DNA from: Branchiostoma floridae
Taxonomy: Eukaryota; Chordata; Leptocardii; Amphioxiformes; Branchiostomatidae
DNA: 36,847 bases
Direction of reading: 5' to 3'
Assembly: GCF_000003815.2 (NCBI RefSeq)
Contig: NC_049987.1
Coordinates: 9,785,503 to 9,822,349, forward strand
Made by a program: the position numbers and the translations under genes. Positions 1 through 9,584 of the stretch are shown here, in pieces. Under the pieces are notes generated by a model, which was not told where the DNA came from, did no database searches, and worked only from the letters and a program-made list of their open reading frames with translations. Numbering within the stretch: the stretch's first letter is position 1; each line of letters opens with the position of its first letter.

Positions 1-183
1 ATTTATCTTAATTGGGATCTTCCTCAGACACACAGATCTGGAGTACTAGGAGGAGTTACAAATGATATTTCCAGATGAAAGTCCAGACTGTCTGATTAAA
101 TCTCGCTTATAGCAGCCCGCCCAACATTCGACCGGCCTCCTTGAATGTGGGAAGTTTCCAGTTACAGCCATAGACAGCATAGT

Positions 184-463
184 TTGTGTTGCACAGAATA
201 CTCACTGTCCTGTTACCTAAAATCAGGAGAAGTTAGACTGATACGCAGTACAGAGTAAAAAAGGAACCTCAACCTGGCAAGAGAACAGAGTCAGCTTACA
301 GATGTGCCTTATGTGGCAGAGAATGTTTAGCCATAGCATAGCATGTAGATTTGGACAGATGTAAATTTGTGTTTTATCATAGCTCATTATGACCGACGGA
401 GGGCACATATGTAGGGACAATCATCATGGCTGATACTGAAGTCAAGTAATTTTGGCAGGACGT
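184..463 (-). repeat. 3' flank of LRR gene copy A (segmental duplication)
   Basis: This block matches 6113-6457 with scattered substitutions and small indels. Shared runs include 'cagatgtgc.ttatgtggcag', 'ggacaatcatcatggctgat' and 'aattttggca.gacgtc'. At 6457 the homologous block runs directly into the 3' end of the intact minus-strand LRR gene. Here similarity stops near 463 and unrelated repeats follow. It is therefore the displaced 3' flank of the proximal LRR copy, not a gene. No coding potential was seen in positions 1-183. Confidence 0.75.
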
Positions 464-529
464 CATCATCATCATCGCGGGCTGCTCGCCCGGACAAAGT
501 CCACCGTCTCCTCTCCAATTGTTAATTGG

Positions 530-708
530 CAGTCTGTGTTATATCACATATGAATGTCCAGTATAGTTGCGACAAGCATTTTTCTCAATTTGTTCTAGTC
601 AGACTGTGTTCTATCACACGTGAATATCCAGTATTTACTGGCCGTGATAGCATAACAAGCTTTTTTCTGGATTTGTTCCAGTTAATTTACAGTCAATCAC
701 ATTGTTTA
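530..708. repeat. degenerate ~90-bp tandem repeat, left part
   Basis: About two degenerate units share a 'tatcacA.atgaat.tccagtat' start, a 'acaagc' middle and a 'tttgttc.agt' end. The same unit reappears at 3660-3915, beyond the two 1.4-kb repeats, so the array looks interrupted by them. The preceding stretch 464-529 has a short CAT triplet run and a small GC hairpin (cgggc/gcccg near 478-493). Confidence 0.6.
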
Positions 709-709
709 A

Positions 710-2253
710 CTAGAAAGGCCGACATTTGCTTGAGAGCAAATACAGCATATTTCAGCCATCTCCTTCCCCAAGCAACAATGGACTATTCCAAAATCACCCA
801 TGTGCAAAAATGGAACTCTTCTGCTTAAGATGACTAAGCATCCTAAGCTACTAATTACACGTATGAGCAAAAATGAATCGTACAACCCCCTTCCCTGCAA
901 GAATGGACTCAAGTGCACCCAATGTAGAAGGGTAAGATAGACCAGTCCAATAACACTTCCGCTAAGAAATGGAATTTTGAATCATCAGCCGTCCAAAACT
1001 GAATTTGAAAGAAATCCCCCCCCCTTTGCAAGAATGGAATCTACCTGTTATACCCCTGTGCAAAGTGGAGCGATCCAAAAATACATCCGCTAAAATAGGA
1101 CTTTGACATAATCACCAAAGTCCAGAAATACATGGCCTTTTCTATAATAAGCAACCCAGTCCAAAACTGAATTTTTTTAATAGTCCCCTGTGCATGAATG
1201 GACTCATCCATATTACATCAGGCTTGCTGATTGGCTGTCGAATCCTCAGGTACAGTCTTCAGGTGGGGTCAAGTTCCATTCAACAAATGGAATTCGGAAT
1301 CATCACCCATGTCCAAAAATGAATTTTTTAAAAATCCCCCCTATGTGCAAAAATGGACTGTCCCAGCAGTAGCCTTATGTCAAGTGGATCAGTGCAAAAA
1401 CACTTCCGCTAAAAAAAGCATTGGCATTATCACCAAAGTCTTGTTGAAGAGGTTCATCAGTCACGTATGTTTAAGTTACTATCAATTTTCTTCGAACAAT
1501 GACTGTTTATTAAAGGTAGAGAACGTACCTCCAAATTTTCGATGTCTGTCAGTACATCTTGGACGCGGAGAATGGTCTAGTCTCAATCTCGTGAGAGAAT
1601 ACGAGACTAGACCAGGCTTGATTAGATCATCTGCCCCCTCCCCCCGCCTCCTTGCGGAGAAGAGGCACCAAAGTCTTAAAGTAAATTTTAAAAAACACCC
1701 CCCTGACCAACAATGGACTCTTCCAGCAAAATAACCTTGCTCATTGGCTAATAATTAATTAGATTTACCTTGTCCCCCCCAACCACCTGGAGGAACATGG
1801 ACTAGGTAGGTATGTAGATGATTGGATCTACCAGAAACACCTGTGGCTTCCAGAATGACCTAGAGGTCGTTGACATGGGCACTTCCACCTCACAAATCCA
1901 AAATTCTCCCACAAAAACCTCCATAATGAGCCATTTTGAAGTGATTTATACCAAATATTATGCATGGATCCTTTGAATAAGTACCTAGGGCACCTCTGTG
2001 CTAAATTTCAGGTCATTTGGATGTAATACCATGGTACAGGGGGCCTAAATATAAAGTTGTGGTCCAAAAATTGCAATAAAACCTCAATAAAATCATTTTA
2101 GAAGCAGATATGAATAAAATGAAAAAAACACCTAAGGGTATTGGCCCACTCTACCCTTGTGCCAAATTTCAAGTCATTCGGTCCAGGAACGACGGAGTTG
2201 ATTCGATTTGAAGATTTGACAGGAGAAAGAAAGAAAGAAAGAAGAAAGAAACA
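710..2253. repeat. 1.4-kb interspersed element, copy 1, with (GAAA)n tail
   Basis: The block starts 'ctagaaaggccgacatttgc' and ends 'gacaggagaaagaaagaaag'. It aligns along its whole length with the next block (2254-3630), apart from an extra nested insertion at 1443-1665. Inside, degenerate submotifs recur, such as 'cacttccgctaa' (954, 1401; variant near 1084), 'tccaaaactgaatt', 'gtgcaaaaatggact' and 'atcaccaaagtc'. It therefore appears built from decayed units of roughly 120-130 bp. The simple-repeat tail resembles a non-LTR or SINE-like 3' end. No RT or transposase reading frame was seen, so the class is unresolved. Confidence 0.7.
1443..1665. mobile_element. nested 223-bp insertion with 12-bp target duplication
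   Basis: Copy 2 of the 1.4-kb element reads straight from 'caccaaagtct' into 'aaaagtaaattt'. In copy 1 the 12-mer 'caccaaagtctt' occurs at 1431-1442 and again at 1666-1677, with 223 bp between them. This is the signature of an insertion with target-site duplication. Inside is a perfect 11-bp stem (1574-1584 with 1613-1623, ggtctagtctc/gagactagacc). No A-rich tail or clear terminal inverted repeat is visible, so the family is unknown. Confidence 0.7.
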
Positions 2254-3630
2254 CTAGAAAGGCCGACATTTGCTTGAGAGCAAATACAGCATATTTCAGC
2301 CATCTCCCTCCTCATGTAACAATAGACTGTTCCAAAATCACCCATGTGCAAAAATGGAACACTTCTGCTTAAAATGACTTACAACTACTAAACACATTTA
2401 TGAGCAAAAATGAATCTTACAAAACCTCCTTCAAGAATGGACTCTTCTAGCGCACCCCATGAAGAAAGTTAAAATAGACGACTCCAAAAACACTTCCGCT
2501 AAGTAATGGAATTTTGAATCATCAGCCGTCCAAAACCAGATATGAAAAAAACCTCTGTGCAAGAATCGACTCTTCCTGTTATACCCCTATGTAAATTGGA
2601 GCGATCCAAAAATACATCAGCTAAAATAGGACATCGGCATAATCACCAAAGTCCACAAAATGAATTTAAAAGAATACCCCCTTCGTCGAAGAATGGAATC
2701 TCCCAGCACACCCTGATTGCACAATAGTCCAGAAATACTCACAGTACATGGCCTTTTGTATAATAAGCAACCCAGTCCAAAACTGAATTTTAAAAAAGTC
2801 CCCCGTGCATGAATGGACTCTTCCATATAACACCAGGCTTGCTGATTGGCTGCCGAATCCTCCTCATGTGCAGTCTTCAGGTGTGGGTCAACTTCCATTC
2901 AACAAATGGAATTCGGAATCATCACCCATGTCCAAAACTGAATTTTTTTTAAATCCCCCCTATGTGCAAAAATGGACTGTCCCAGTAGTAGTCTTATGTC
3001 AAGTGGTTCAGTGCAAAACACTTCCGCTAAAGAAACATTGGCATTATCACCAAAGTCTAAAAGTAAATTTTAAAAAACACCCCCTGTCCAACAATGGACT
3101 CTTCCAGCAAAATGAGCTTGCTCATTGGCTGGTCATTAATTGGATTTACCTTGTCCCCCAACCACCTGGATATCTATGGACTAGGTAGGTAGGTAGATAA
3201 TTGGATCTACCTGGCACACCTGTGGCCCTGACACACCAGAATGACCTAGGGGTCGTTGACCTCGGCACCTCAATCTCACATATCCAAAACTCTCCCACAA
3301 AAACCTCCTTAAGGAGCCATTTTGAAGTGATTTATACCAAATATTATACATGAATCCTTTGAATAAGTATCTAGGGCACCTCTGTCCCAAATTTCAGGTC
3401 ATTTGGATGTAATACCATGGTACAGGGGGCCAAATTATACAGTTTTGGTCCAAAAGTTGCAATAAAACCTTAATAAAATCATTTAAGGAGCAGATATGAA
3501 AATAATGAAAAAAACACATTTTGGTATTGGCCCACTCTACCCTTGTGCCAAATTTCAGGTCATTCGGTCCAGGAACGGCGGAGATGAATCACTTTGAAGA
3601 TTTGACAGGAGAAAGAAAGAAAGAAAGAAA
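2254..3630. repeat. 1.4-kb interspersed element, copy 2, with (GAAA)n tail
   Basis: A second, head-to-tail copy of the element at 710-2253. It has the same first 20 bases and the same end, 'ggtccaggaacggcgga...gacagg(agaaa)n', and lacks the 223-bp nested insertion. The junction is the GAAA tail of copy 1 abutting the first base of copy 2. Short ORFs here are interrupted and overlap on both strands, so none is called as a gene. Confidence 0.7.
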
Positions 3631-3659
3631 CATTACGAATACAATATATTTCACCATAC

Positions 3660-3915
3660 TATGTATGGCTGAAATATAATCACACATGAATATCCAGTAT
3701 AGTTGCTACCTGTGGTGGTACGACAAGCTCTTCTCTGCATTTGTTTTAGTTATAATTGCATATGAGTATCCAGTATAATTGCTACCCGAGCTGGTATACG
3801 ACAAGCTCAAGGATAGTTGAAAGTTGACAGTCTAAGATGTTCCGTCCCATATGATCATGAATACCAAGTGCAGTAGCTGCCAATGATCATGATGGTAGAA
3901 CAAGCTCTTTCTACA
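3660..3915. repeat. degenerate ~90-bp tandem repeat, right part
   Basis: About three units each carry 'atcaca.atgaatatccagta', 'agttgctacc' and 'acgacaagctc'. They match the units at 530-708. From 3916 to about 4175 the sequence is AT-rich with no feature I can name. Confidence 0.55.
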
Positions 3916-4175
3916 ATCGTTCTAGACGTCTAGTCATTTGAGATGGATACACAACTACAAAGACAGGTAATGATGTTGAATACAGGAATAAAAAATCTGT
4001 TCCTTGTGATATCATGTTTTGACACCTAGATTATTGTTTTGTAAGGTTTATGATCTCAAAATCTGAAAATCTAGGGATCTTGTTTTTTTGTTGCCCGCCT
4101 TGTTTTTTTCTGCGCTATCTCACTAAATGTTGGAGTGCCAGAAGGATGTCATCCGTAAAATTTACTTGCTCTGGT

Positions 4176-5415
4176 CTAAGTTACATGCGTGATAGAAGAT
4201 GTTTTGTGTCGGTGGGAGCGGAGTTTTGAAGTGTGTCTTGGCGTTTGGCAGTGAAGAGGGGTTACATGCGAAATAGGATCATTTTGCGACAGATCTATAT
4301 GACTGCTTACAAGTGTGGATCCAGTCCTAGTTTGGACGCCACTGGTCCAGTTGCGGATCTTCTGCAACCGCCTTAGAGACGGCGAAGACCAATACGAGAA
4401 GGCCGGCTAATATCATGATGATGATGTGGACAGTTCCGATAGCTGGTCCATCGATATCCCTCTTCTTTATCGCAGTGCTGACTGATGCACTTCCTATCTC
4501 TGTGGTGCTGTCAGTTTGAAAGTGAACAGTGGATACGCCAACTTCTTTAGACGTGTCGTGAGCTTCCTTTTGTGTAGCAAGGACGATTCCTTGGGTAATG
4601 TGTTGGGTCACGGCTATGTAAGTGCTTTGTTGGTTTGTTCCTGATAGTGGTTGGGTGATATTCTCATCACTATGCCCTATAATTGGCCGGTGTGTGGATA
4701 TATTTGGCGCAGTTGTATGTAGTACGGTAGTTGCTACACACCCTAACGAAGGGACAGAAACCCGAAAGAGTGGTAACTTACGAAATTGTTGGGGTGAAGC
4801 ACATTTATGGTCATTGAAGTTGCAAACGCTGTAAAGGGAAGAGCCCATGTCACACCCTCTGGTGCTGTTTTGTTGCGGACATCTCACCTTGTTGATCAGC
4901 CAAAGCAATTTGCAGTCACAGTGGAAAGGGTTCAGACTGAGCTTAATTTTTGCTTTATCGCTAGGAAGAACAATGGCATTTTCAGCCAAGGCTGTAATCT
5001 TATTGTTTGAAAGATCTAGCATACGTAGCTGTGTCAGCTGTTTGATACAGCTTTCTAATATGACATTTTTTATCCTGTTATTTACGAAGATTATAGAATA
5101 CACACGCGGCAAGTTACATAGTGACGACCACGTCACGCTTTCGATGATATTCCTTCTAAGATTCAATGTGAACAGACTTGATAGCAGTGGGATATTTGAG
5201 ACAGTTTGGATCTGGTTATTGCCGAGATATAAGAAAAAAGTATTAGGTGGGATGTCATCAGGGAAGCTGATCAACCCGCGGTCGTCACAGCTAACTCTCA
5301 ACTTTGAACTGTTCCTAAGACCTATACAGTCTTTTGGCAATGACTCGCAATTGATGTTTGTGGCTTCATACAAAGTAATGATAAGAAAAGCAAGGAGTCG
5401 GATGCAGAATTTCAT
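4176..5415 (-). pseudogene. LRR type I membrane receptor, copy A, tail frameshifted and truncated
   Basis: This is a near-identical paralogue of the intact gene at 6489-7958. Its open frame runs 5415 to 4327 (362 aa). It keeps the signal peptide, the LRR block, the NPFHCDC LRRCT start, the Ser/Thr stalk and most of the membrane helix (IIIMILAGLLVLVF). After the helix the sequence jumps, relative to copy B, to the SGVQT region about 40 codons further on and out of frame, adding a 14-residue unrelated end before a stop. The tail homology continues out of frame to about 4176 (SGVQT, then LSQ, then decayed repeat-1 sequence) and is then cut off by repeats. Repeat 3 and the basic C-terminus are absent. 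The product could still reach the membrane without a signalling tail, so a decoy-like protein is possible. I call it a pseudogene because the tail is a remnant. It has no introns. Confidence 0.75.
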
Positions 5416-5455
5416 CTCTACTGGGTCTCAGTGTTCAGTCTCAGTTAAACGTTGA

Positions 5456-6112
5456 TTCTACGTTCTAAATGAAAAAAACAACAACAACACAACAGTGACT
5501 ACTTGATAGCCTTGAATGTTTCAAAAGGAGTAAAAAGTACGTATACGTGCCTTGTCCCTAATCTTGCAAGAATTATCAGAGGAGACCTAGCTTTGCGCCC
5601 AAGCTTATTAGACCGAGTTGGTTGGACACCTTTAGAAATTCGGCTGCAAGTCTCTCATGCGGTGTGGGCGCCTCTTTTTGAAGTGTGAAGCGACGTAACT
5701 GCACTTGTGCTGTAGGATGAAATGAGTCTTTCAGACGTCCGTTACACGTGACCTAACATTGAAAATTCAAGAGCTTGGGAGACCAATTATGTCTTTCTCA
5801 GAATATTACCTGTTTTGTACGTGCGTGTGCTAGCGTTACCTTTTCACTGTCTACGGATGGTCTTCGACTGGCACTGCTGGTTAGTGGCATCACTTGTATG
5901 CCGCATAATATGTTTACAAAAACCGTTATCTTTCAGCTCTGTAGTGATAGAAGTAGTATTCTCTCCGAAAAATAGATAGAAGAACGCAAATGAGTAGCTC
6001 ATGGGTCTTACAATAAGTTACATGTCGAGATTTTATCTATAGAATTTTATGGATGACATCCTCAGTATACGTAGACTCCAAATTTAGTTAAAGAGGGCGA
6101 AATTGTGTTTTT
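5456..6112 (-). repeat. 5' flank of LRR copy A, duplicated with copy B flank
   Basis: Upstream of the copy A start codon, this block is similar to 7995-8640 upstream of copy B. Shared runs include 'ttctacgttctaaatgaaaa', 'gagcttgggagaccaattat' and 'tgtctttctcagaatattac'. The duplication therefore carried the promoter region as well as the gene. No core promoter motif could be assigned with confidence. Short ORFs here have no recognisable features. Confidence 0.7.
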
Positions 6113-6457
6113 GTTACACTGAATACGTACTGCCCTGGTAGCTAGATCGAGCTAGAGAAGCTAGACTGATTAGCAATACAGAGGACAAATGGATCCTCAA
6201 TTAGCAAGATAACTGAGTCAGTTTACAGATGTGCTTTATGTGGCAGAGAATGCTATTCTCAAATAGAAATTTTAAATTAATATTTAGCCATAGCCCTTCC
6301 TTTAGGGCAGATGTAAATTTGGGTACTTTTACTCGTACCATAGTCCATTATGACAGACGGAGGCCCCGTATCACACGGTAGTACTTGTGTGTGCATGTGC
6401 AGGTCCAGGGACAATCATCATGGCTGATACGGAAGTAAAGTAATTTTGGCAAGACGT
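6113..6457 (-). repeat. 3' flank of LRR copy B (duplicate of 184-463)
   Basis: Intact counterpart of the displaced 3' flank at 184-463. It lies immediately downstream (minus sense) of the copy B stop codon and marks the end of one duplication unit. The tandem boundary between units falls near 6113. Confidence 0.7.
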
Positions 6458-6488
6458 CGATACAAGTAAAGGTTAAGGTGGTGTGATT

Positions 6489-7958
6489 CTATGCTGCCGA
6501 AGTTTTGGACTTTGCCTTCTTTGGCTTAGCGGCTGATTTGTTGCTGTAATAGGACACATTTTGTATCGGTGGGAATGGAGTTGGGGCGCCTGTCTCGGCG
6601 TTTGGCAGTGAAGGTGGATTATCACGTGCGTGATAGAATACGTTTTGTATCGGTGGGAGCGGAGTTTTGAAGCGTGTCTCGGCGGTTGGCAGTGGAGATG
6701 GATTATTACGGGCGTGATAGAATAAGTTTTGTATCGGTGGGACCAACTGCGACAGTTCTATGGCTTGTGTGGGTCCAGTACTACTAGTTTGGACGCCGCT
6801 GGTGCTGTCGTATATGTGAGCAGGGCTACTAAACGGCACGGTGTTCTGATGCTGAAGGACGCGTGTCATCCTCCTCTTATTCGAGTTCTGCAACCGCCGG
6901 TGTTTGACTAGCTTTACGGTAAGACAGGTGGTGAAGACTAAGCCGAGAAGGCCGGCTGATATCATGATGATGACATGAACTGTTCCGATCGCTGGTCCAT
7001 CCCCCTTCTTTATCGCAGTGCTGACCGGTGCACTTCCTATCTCTGTGGTGCTGTCAGTTCGAAAGTGAACAGTGGATACGCCATCTTCTTTAGACGTGTC
7101 GTGAGCTTCCTTTTGTGTAGCAATGACGATTCCTTGGGTAATGTGTTGGGTCACGGCTATGTAAGTGCTTTGTTGGTTTGTTCCTGATATTGGTTGGGTG
7201 ATATTCTCATCACTATGCCCTATAATTGACTGGTGTGTGGATATATTCGGCGCAGTTGTATGTAGTACGGTAGTTGCTACACACCCTAACGAAGGAATAG
7301 AAACCTGAAAGAGTGGTAACTTACGAAATTGTTGGGGTGAAGCACATTTATGGTCATTGAAGTTGGAAACGCTGTAAAGGAAAGAGCCCATGTCACACCC
7401 TCTGGTGCTGTTTTGTTGCGGACATCTCACCTTGTTGATCAGCCAAAGCAATTTGCAGTCACAGTGGAAAGGGTTCTGACTGAGGTCAATTTTTGCTTTA
7501 TCGCTAGGAAGAACAATGGCATTTTCAGCCAAGGCTGTAATCTTATTGTTTGAAAGATCTAGCATACGTAGCTGTGTCAGCTGTTTGATACAGCTTTCTA
7601 ATATGACATTTTTTATCCTGTTATTTCCGAAGATTATAGAGTTCACACGCGGCAAGTTACATAGTGACGACCACGTCACGCTTTCGATGATATTCCTTCT
7701 AAGATTCAATGTGAACAGACTTGTTAGCAGTGGGATATTTGAGACAGTTTGGATCTGGTTATTGCCGAGATATAAGAAAAAAGTATTAGGTGGGATGGCA
7801 TCAGGGAAGCTGGTCAACCCGCGGTCGTCACAGCTAACTCTCAACTTTGAACTGTTACTAAGACCTATACAGTCTTTTGGCAATGACTCGCAATTGATGT
7901 TTGTGGCTTCATACAAAGAAATGATAAGAAAAGCAAGGAGTCGGATGAAGAATTTCAT
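6489..7958 (-). CDS. LRR-containing type I transmembrane receptor, copy B (intact)
   Basis: A 489-aa single-exon ORF. Residues 1-22 form a signal peptide (FFIRLLAFLIISLY core). Cysteines at 23, 30 and 43 make a short LRRNT-like cap. Four to five LRRs follow at about 57-165, with LxxLxLxxN cores such as LRMLDLSNNKI at 130-140. NPFHCDCKLLWL begins an LRRCT cap at about 162-226. Residues 227-320 are a Thr/Ser-rich stalk. A hydrophobic helix lies at about 323-348, followed by a basic stop-transfer stretch (KHRRLQNSNKRR). The cytoplasmic tail holds two 28-residue tandem repeats (406-433, 434-461) and a third partial one (462 on). Each carries PPIQN and an NxxY motif (Y414, Y442, Y470), before a lysine-rich end. 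The LRRNT-LRR-LRRCT-stalk order recalls VLR-like and other short LRR receptors of chordates. Ligand and function are unknown. The first ATG after the conserved 5' flank is used in both copies. Confidence 0.85.
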   Translation of the reverse strand: MKFFIRLLAFLIISLYEATNINCESLPKDCIGLSNSSKLRVSCDDRGLTSFPDAIPPNTFFLYLGNNQIQTVSNIPLLTSLFTLNLRRNIIESVTWSSLCNLPRVNSIIFGNNRIKNVILESCIKQLTQLRMLDLSNNKITALAENAIVLPSDKAKIDLSQNPFHCDCKLLWLINKVRCPQQNSTRGCDMGSFLYSVSNFNDHKCASPQQFRKLPLFQVSIPSLGCVATTVLHTTAPNISTHQSIIGHSDENITQPISGTNQQSTYIAVTQHITQGIVIATQKEAHDTSKEDGVSTVHFRTDSTTEIGSAPVSTAIKKGDGPAIGTVHVIIMISAGLLGLVFTTCLTVKLVKHRRLQNSNKRRMTRVLQHQNTVPFSSPAHIYDSTSGVQTSSTGPTQAIELSQLVPPIQNLFYHARNNPSPLPTAETRFKTPLPPIQNVFYHARDNPPSLPNAETGAPTPFPPIQNVSYYSNKSAAKPKKAKSKTSAA

Positions 7959-7994
7959 CTCTACTGGGTCTCAGTGTTCAGTCTCAGTTAAACG

Positions 7995-8640
7995 TTGATT
8001 CTACGTTCTAAATGAAAAAAAAAAAAAAAACAGTGACTACTTGGTAGTCTGGAATGTTTCAAAAGGAGTGTCTTGTCCTTAAACTGGCACGAGAATTATC
8101 AAAAGAGACCTAGCTTTGCGCCCAAGGTTGGTGGCCCCCAGTTGGTTGGACACCTTCAGAAATTCGGCTGCAAGTCTTTCATGCGGTGTGGACGCCTCTC
8201 TGTGAAGTGGAAGTGACGTCCCTGCACTGGTGCTGTAGGATAAAATGTGTCTTTCAGACACGCACGTGACCTAACATTGAAAATTCAAGAGCTTGGGAGA
8301 CCAATTATGTCTTTCTCAGAATATTACCTGTTTTGTACGTGCGTGTATTAGCATTTGTGCGTGTTACCCTAGGCCTTTCACTGTCTACCGAAATTCTTCA
8401 GCTGGGCCTGCGGGTTAGTGACACCTGTTGTATGCCACAAAAAAGGAGTATTTATAAAAACTTTCAACTCATGGTGATAGAATTAGTAGTCTCTTCAAGA
8501 AAGTAGATATGAACGCAAGTGAGTGGCGCATGTATCTTACAACGAATACATTGCAAGTCGAGATTTAATTTAATCTATAGAATATTGTAGGATGAGATCC
8601 TCTGCACCCTCAAATGAAAGAGGGCGAAAAAAGAGGATGG
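7995..8640 (-). repeat. 5' flank of LRR copy B
   Basis: Duplicate of 5456-6112. It carries an A-rich run (about 8012-8030) where copy A has an interrupted A/CAA run. Similarity persists to about 8635 ('aaagagggcgaaa'), marking the distal end of the duplication unit. No gene was seen in it. Confidence 0.65.
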
Positions 8641-8747
8641 TTAAAAAACAAGTTATCTAGGTTTAAAAAATAGACACCAAATTAAAAACGTTGTAACAAG
8701 AACGGAAGCGACAAATCATATAAGCAAGGACACGCTGTACTATGCTC

Positions 8748-8811
8748 ATTCGAGCCCATAACACTGAGGAAGCCACACGGCGAAACATGTTTGTTGTGTG
8801 TCAGTTCGAAT
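8748..8811 (+). other. hammerhead-like motif, possible Penelope-like element remnant
   Basis: In order: ATTCG (8748-8752), AAC (8760-8762), CTGAGGA (8764-8770), a GCC/GGC hairpin (8772-8774 with 8779-8781), GAAA (8782-8785), a short stem C-A-T-G with T-G-T-G, GTC (8800-8802), GTT (8804-8806) and CGAAT (8807-8811). This order fits a type I hammerhead: the CUGANGA and GAAA core boxes, a GUC cleavage triplet, and helix I closed by AAC/GTT and ATTCG/CGAAT. Two defects are visible: one extra A between CTGAGGA and stem II, and an A-A apposition next to the cleavage site. Hammerheads of this type are known from Penelope-like retroelements. This could be a decayed copy or a chance resemblance. The rest of 8641-9060 has a G12 run near 8873 and no gene. 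Confidence 0.35.
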
Positions 8812-9060
8812 AAAGTTCCTAAACATGGAACGTTAACATGCGGCTCAAGCGTCTTTTCTGAAGATGTGTGAGGGGGGGGGGGATACTTTGAGATTTTCAA
8901 ACTTTGGCTAGGTTCACTTCTGTCGAGCCTCAAACGGGGAGTTTTGCCCAGCCTCGACGCAACCTAAGTAAATCGATGCAACGTTGAAAATCGCGAATCA
9001 GCGCCTCCACTCCCATAATATAAAAGCCTGCCCTGCTCGAAGTCTGCGATGGAGCCTAAA

Positions 9061-9269
9061 GGCCCCCTCTCACTTGACGTGCGGCACGCTTGCGGCATTG
9101 CTGCGTTCGTTCACTGCGTCACTGTTTTGTTATTTTCTTCGATTTTTTATGATTCAGATATTGCGCAATACGTAAAAGTATAACATAAAAGACGACAAAA
9201 TATACAACAAGTAAGAAAATTCGTTCTTTATCTCTGAAATTCGTGAGCATCTTCCGAACGCAGCAATGC
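9061..9269. mobile_element. inverted-repeat element truncated by assembly gap
   Basis: The 15-mer gcattgctgcgttcg (9095-9109) recurs as its exact reverse complement at 9255-9269, where the N run begins. If the arm extends outward it would reach 'ggccccctctcacttgacgt' at about 9061, and the matching outer arm would lie in the gap. About 145 bp of AT-rich sequence separates the arms. No ORF is present. It is likely a MITE of unknown family. Confidence 0.55.
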
Positions 9270-9369
9270 NNNNNNNNNNNNNNNNNNNNNNNNNNNNNNN
9301 NNNNNNNNNNNNNNNNNNNNNNNNNNNNNNNNNNNNNNNNNNNNNNNNNNNNNNNNNNNNNNNNNNNNN
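9270..9369. other. assembly gap, 100 N
   Basis: Exactly 100 N, a conventional placeholder for a gap of unknown length. It interrupts an inverted-repeat element. Sequence 9370-9580 after it has no recognisable gene. Confidence 0.95.
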
Positions 9370-9584
9370 TACTTGAGATGATGATGTTTCGCTGCTAGGT
9401 ACAATACATGATCAAGTCTGTGGCATTTTGGCACATCAATATCTAGATGTAATATAACGGTGCGAGAATATTACAGGCCTCGTACGTGATATGCAATATG
9501 TATCTGGGCCTTTCTTGCTGCGTCATTTTGATATTAGTCTGCACACTGGTTATGTAACGTTATATAGTAGTATTTGTGTCTTAA

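Noticed and set aside
526-3390. Several 60-167 aa ORFs on both strands
   Set aside because: They lie in repeated, low-information elements and differ between the two copies by frameshifts.
4622-5455. Plus-strand ORFs across the LRR copy A, including a 202-aa one (same pattern at 6729-7998)
   Set aside because: They are antisense shadows of the conserved LRR reading frame. The minus frame has signal peptide, LRR and LRRCT features.
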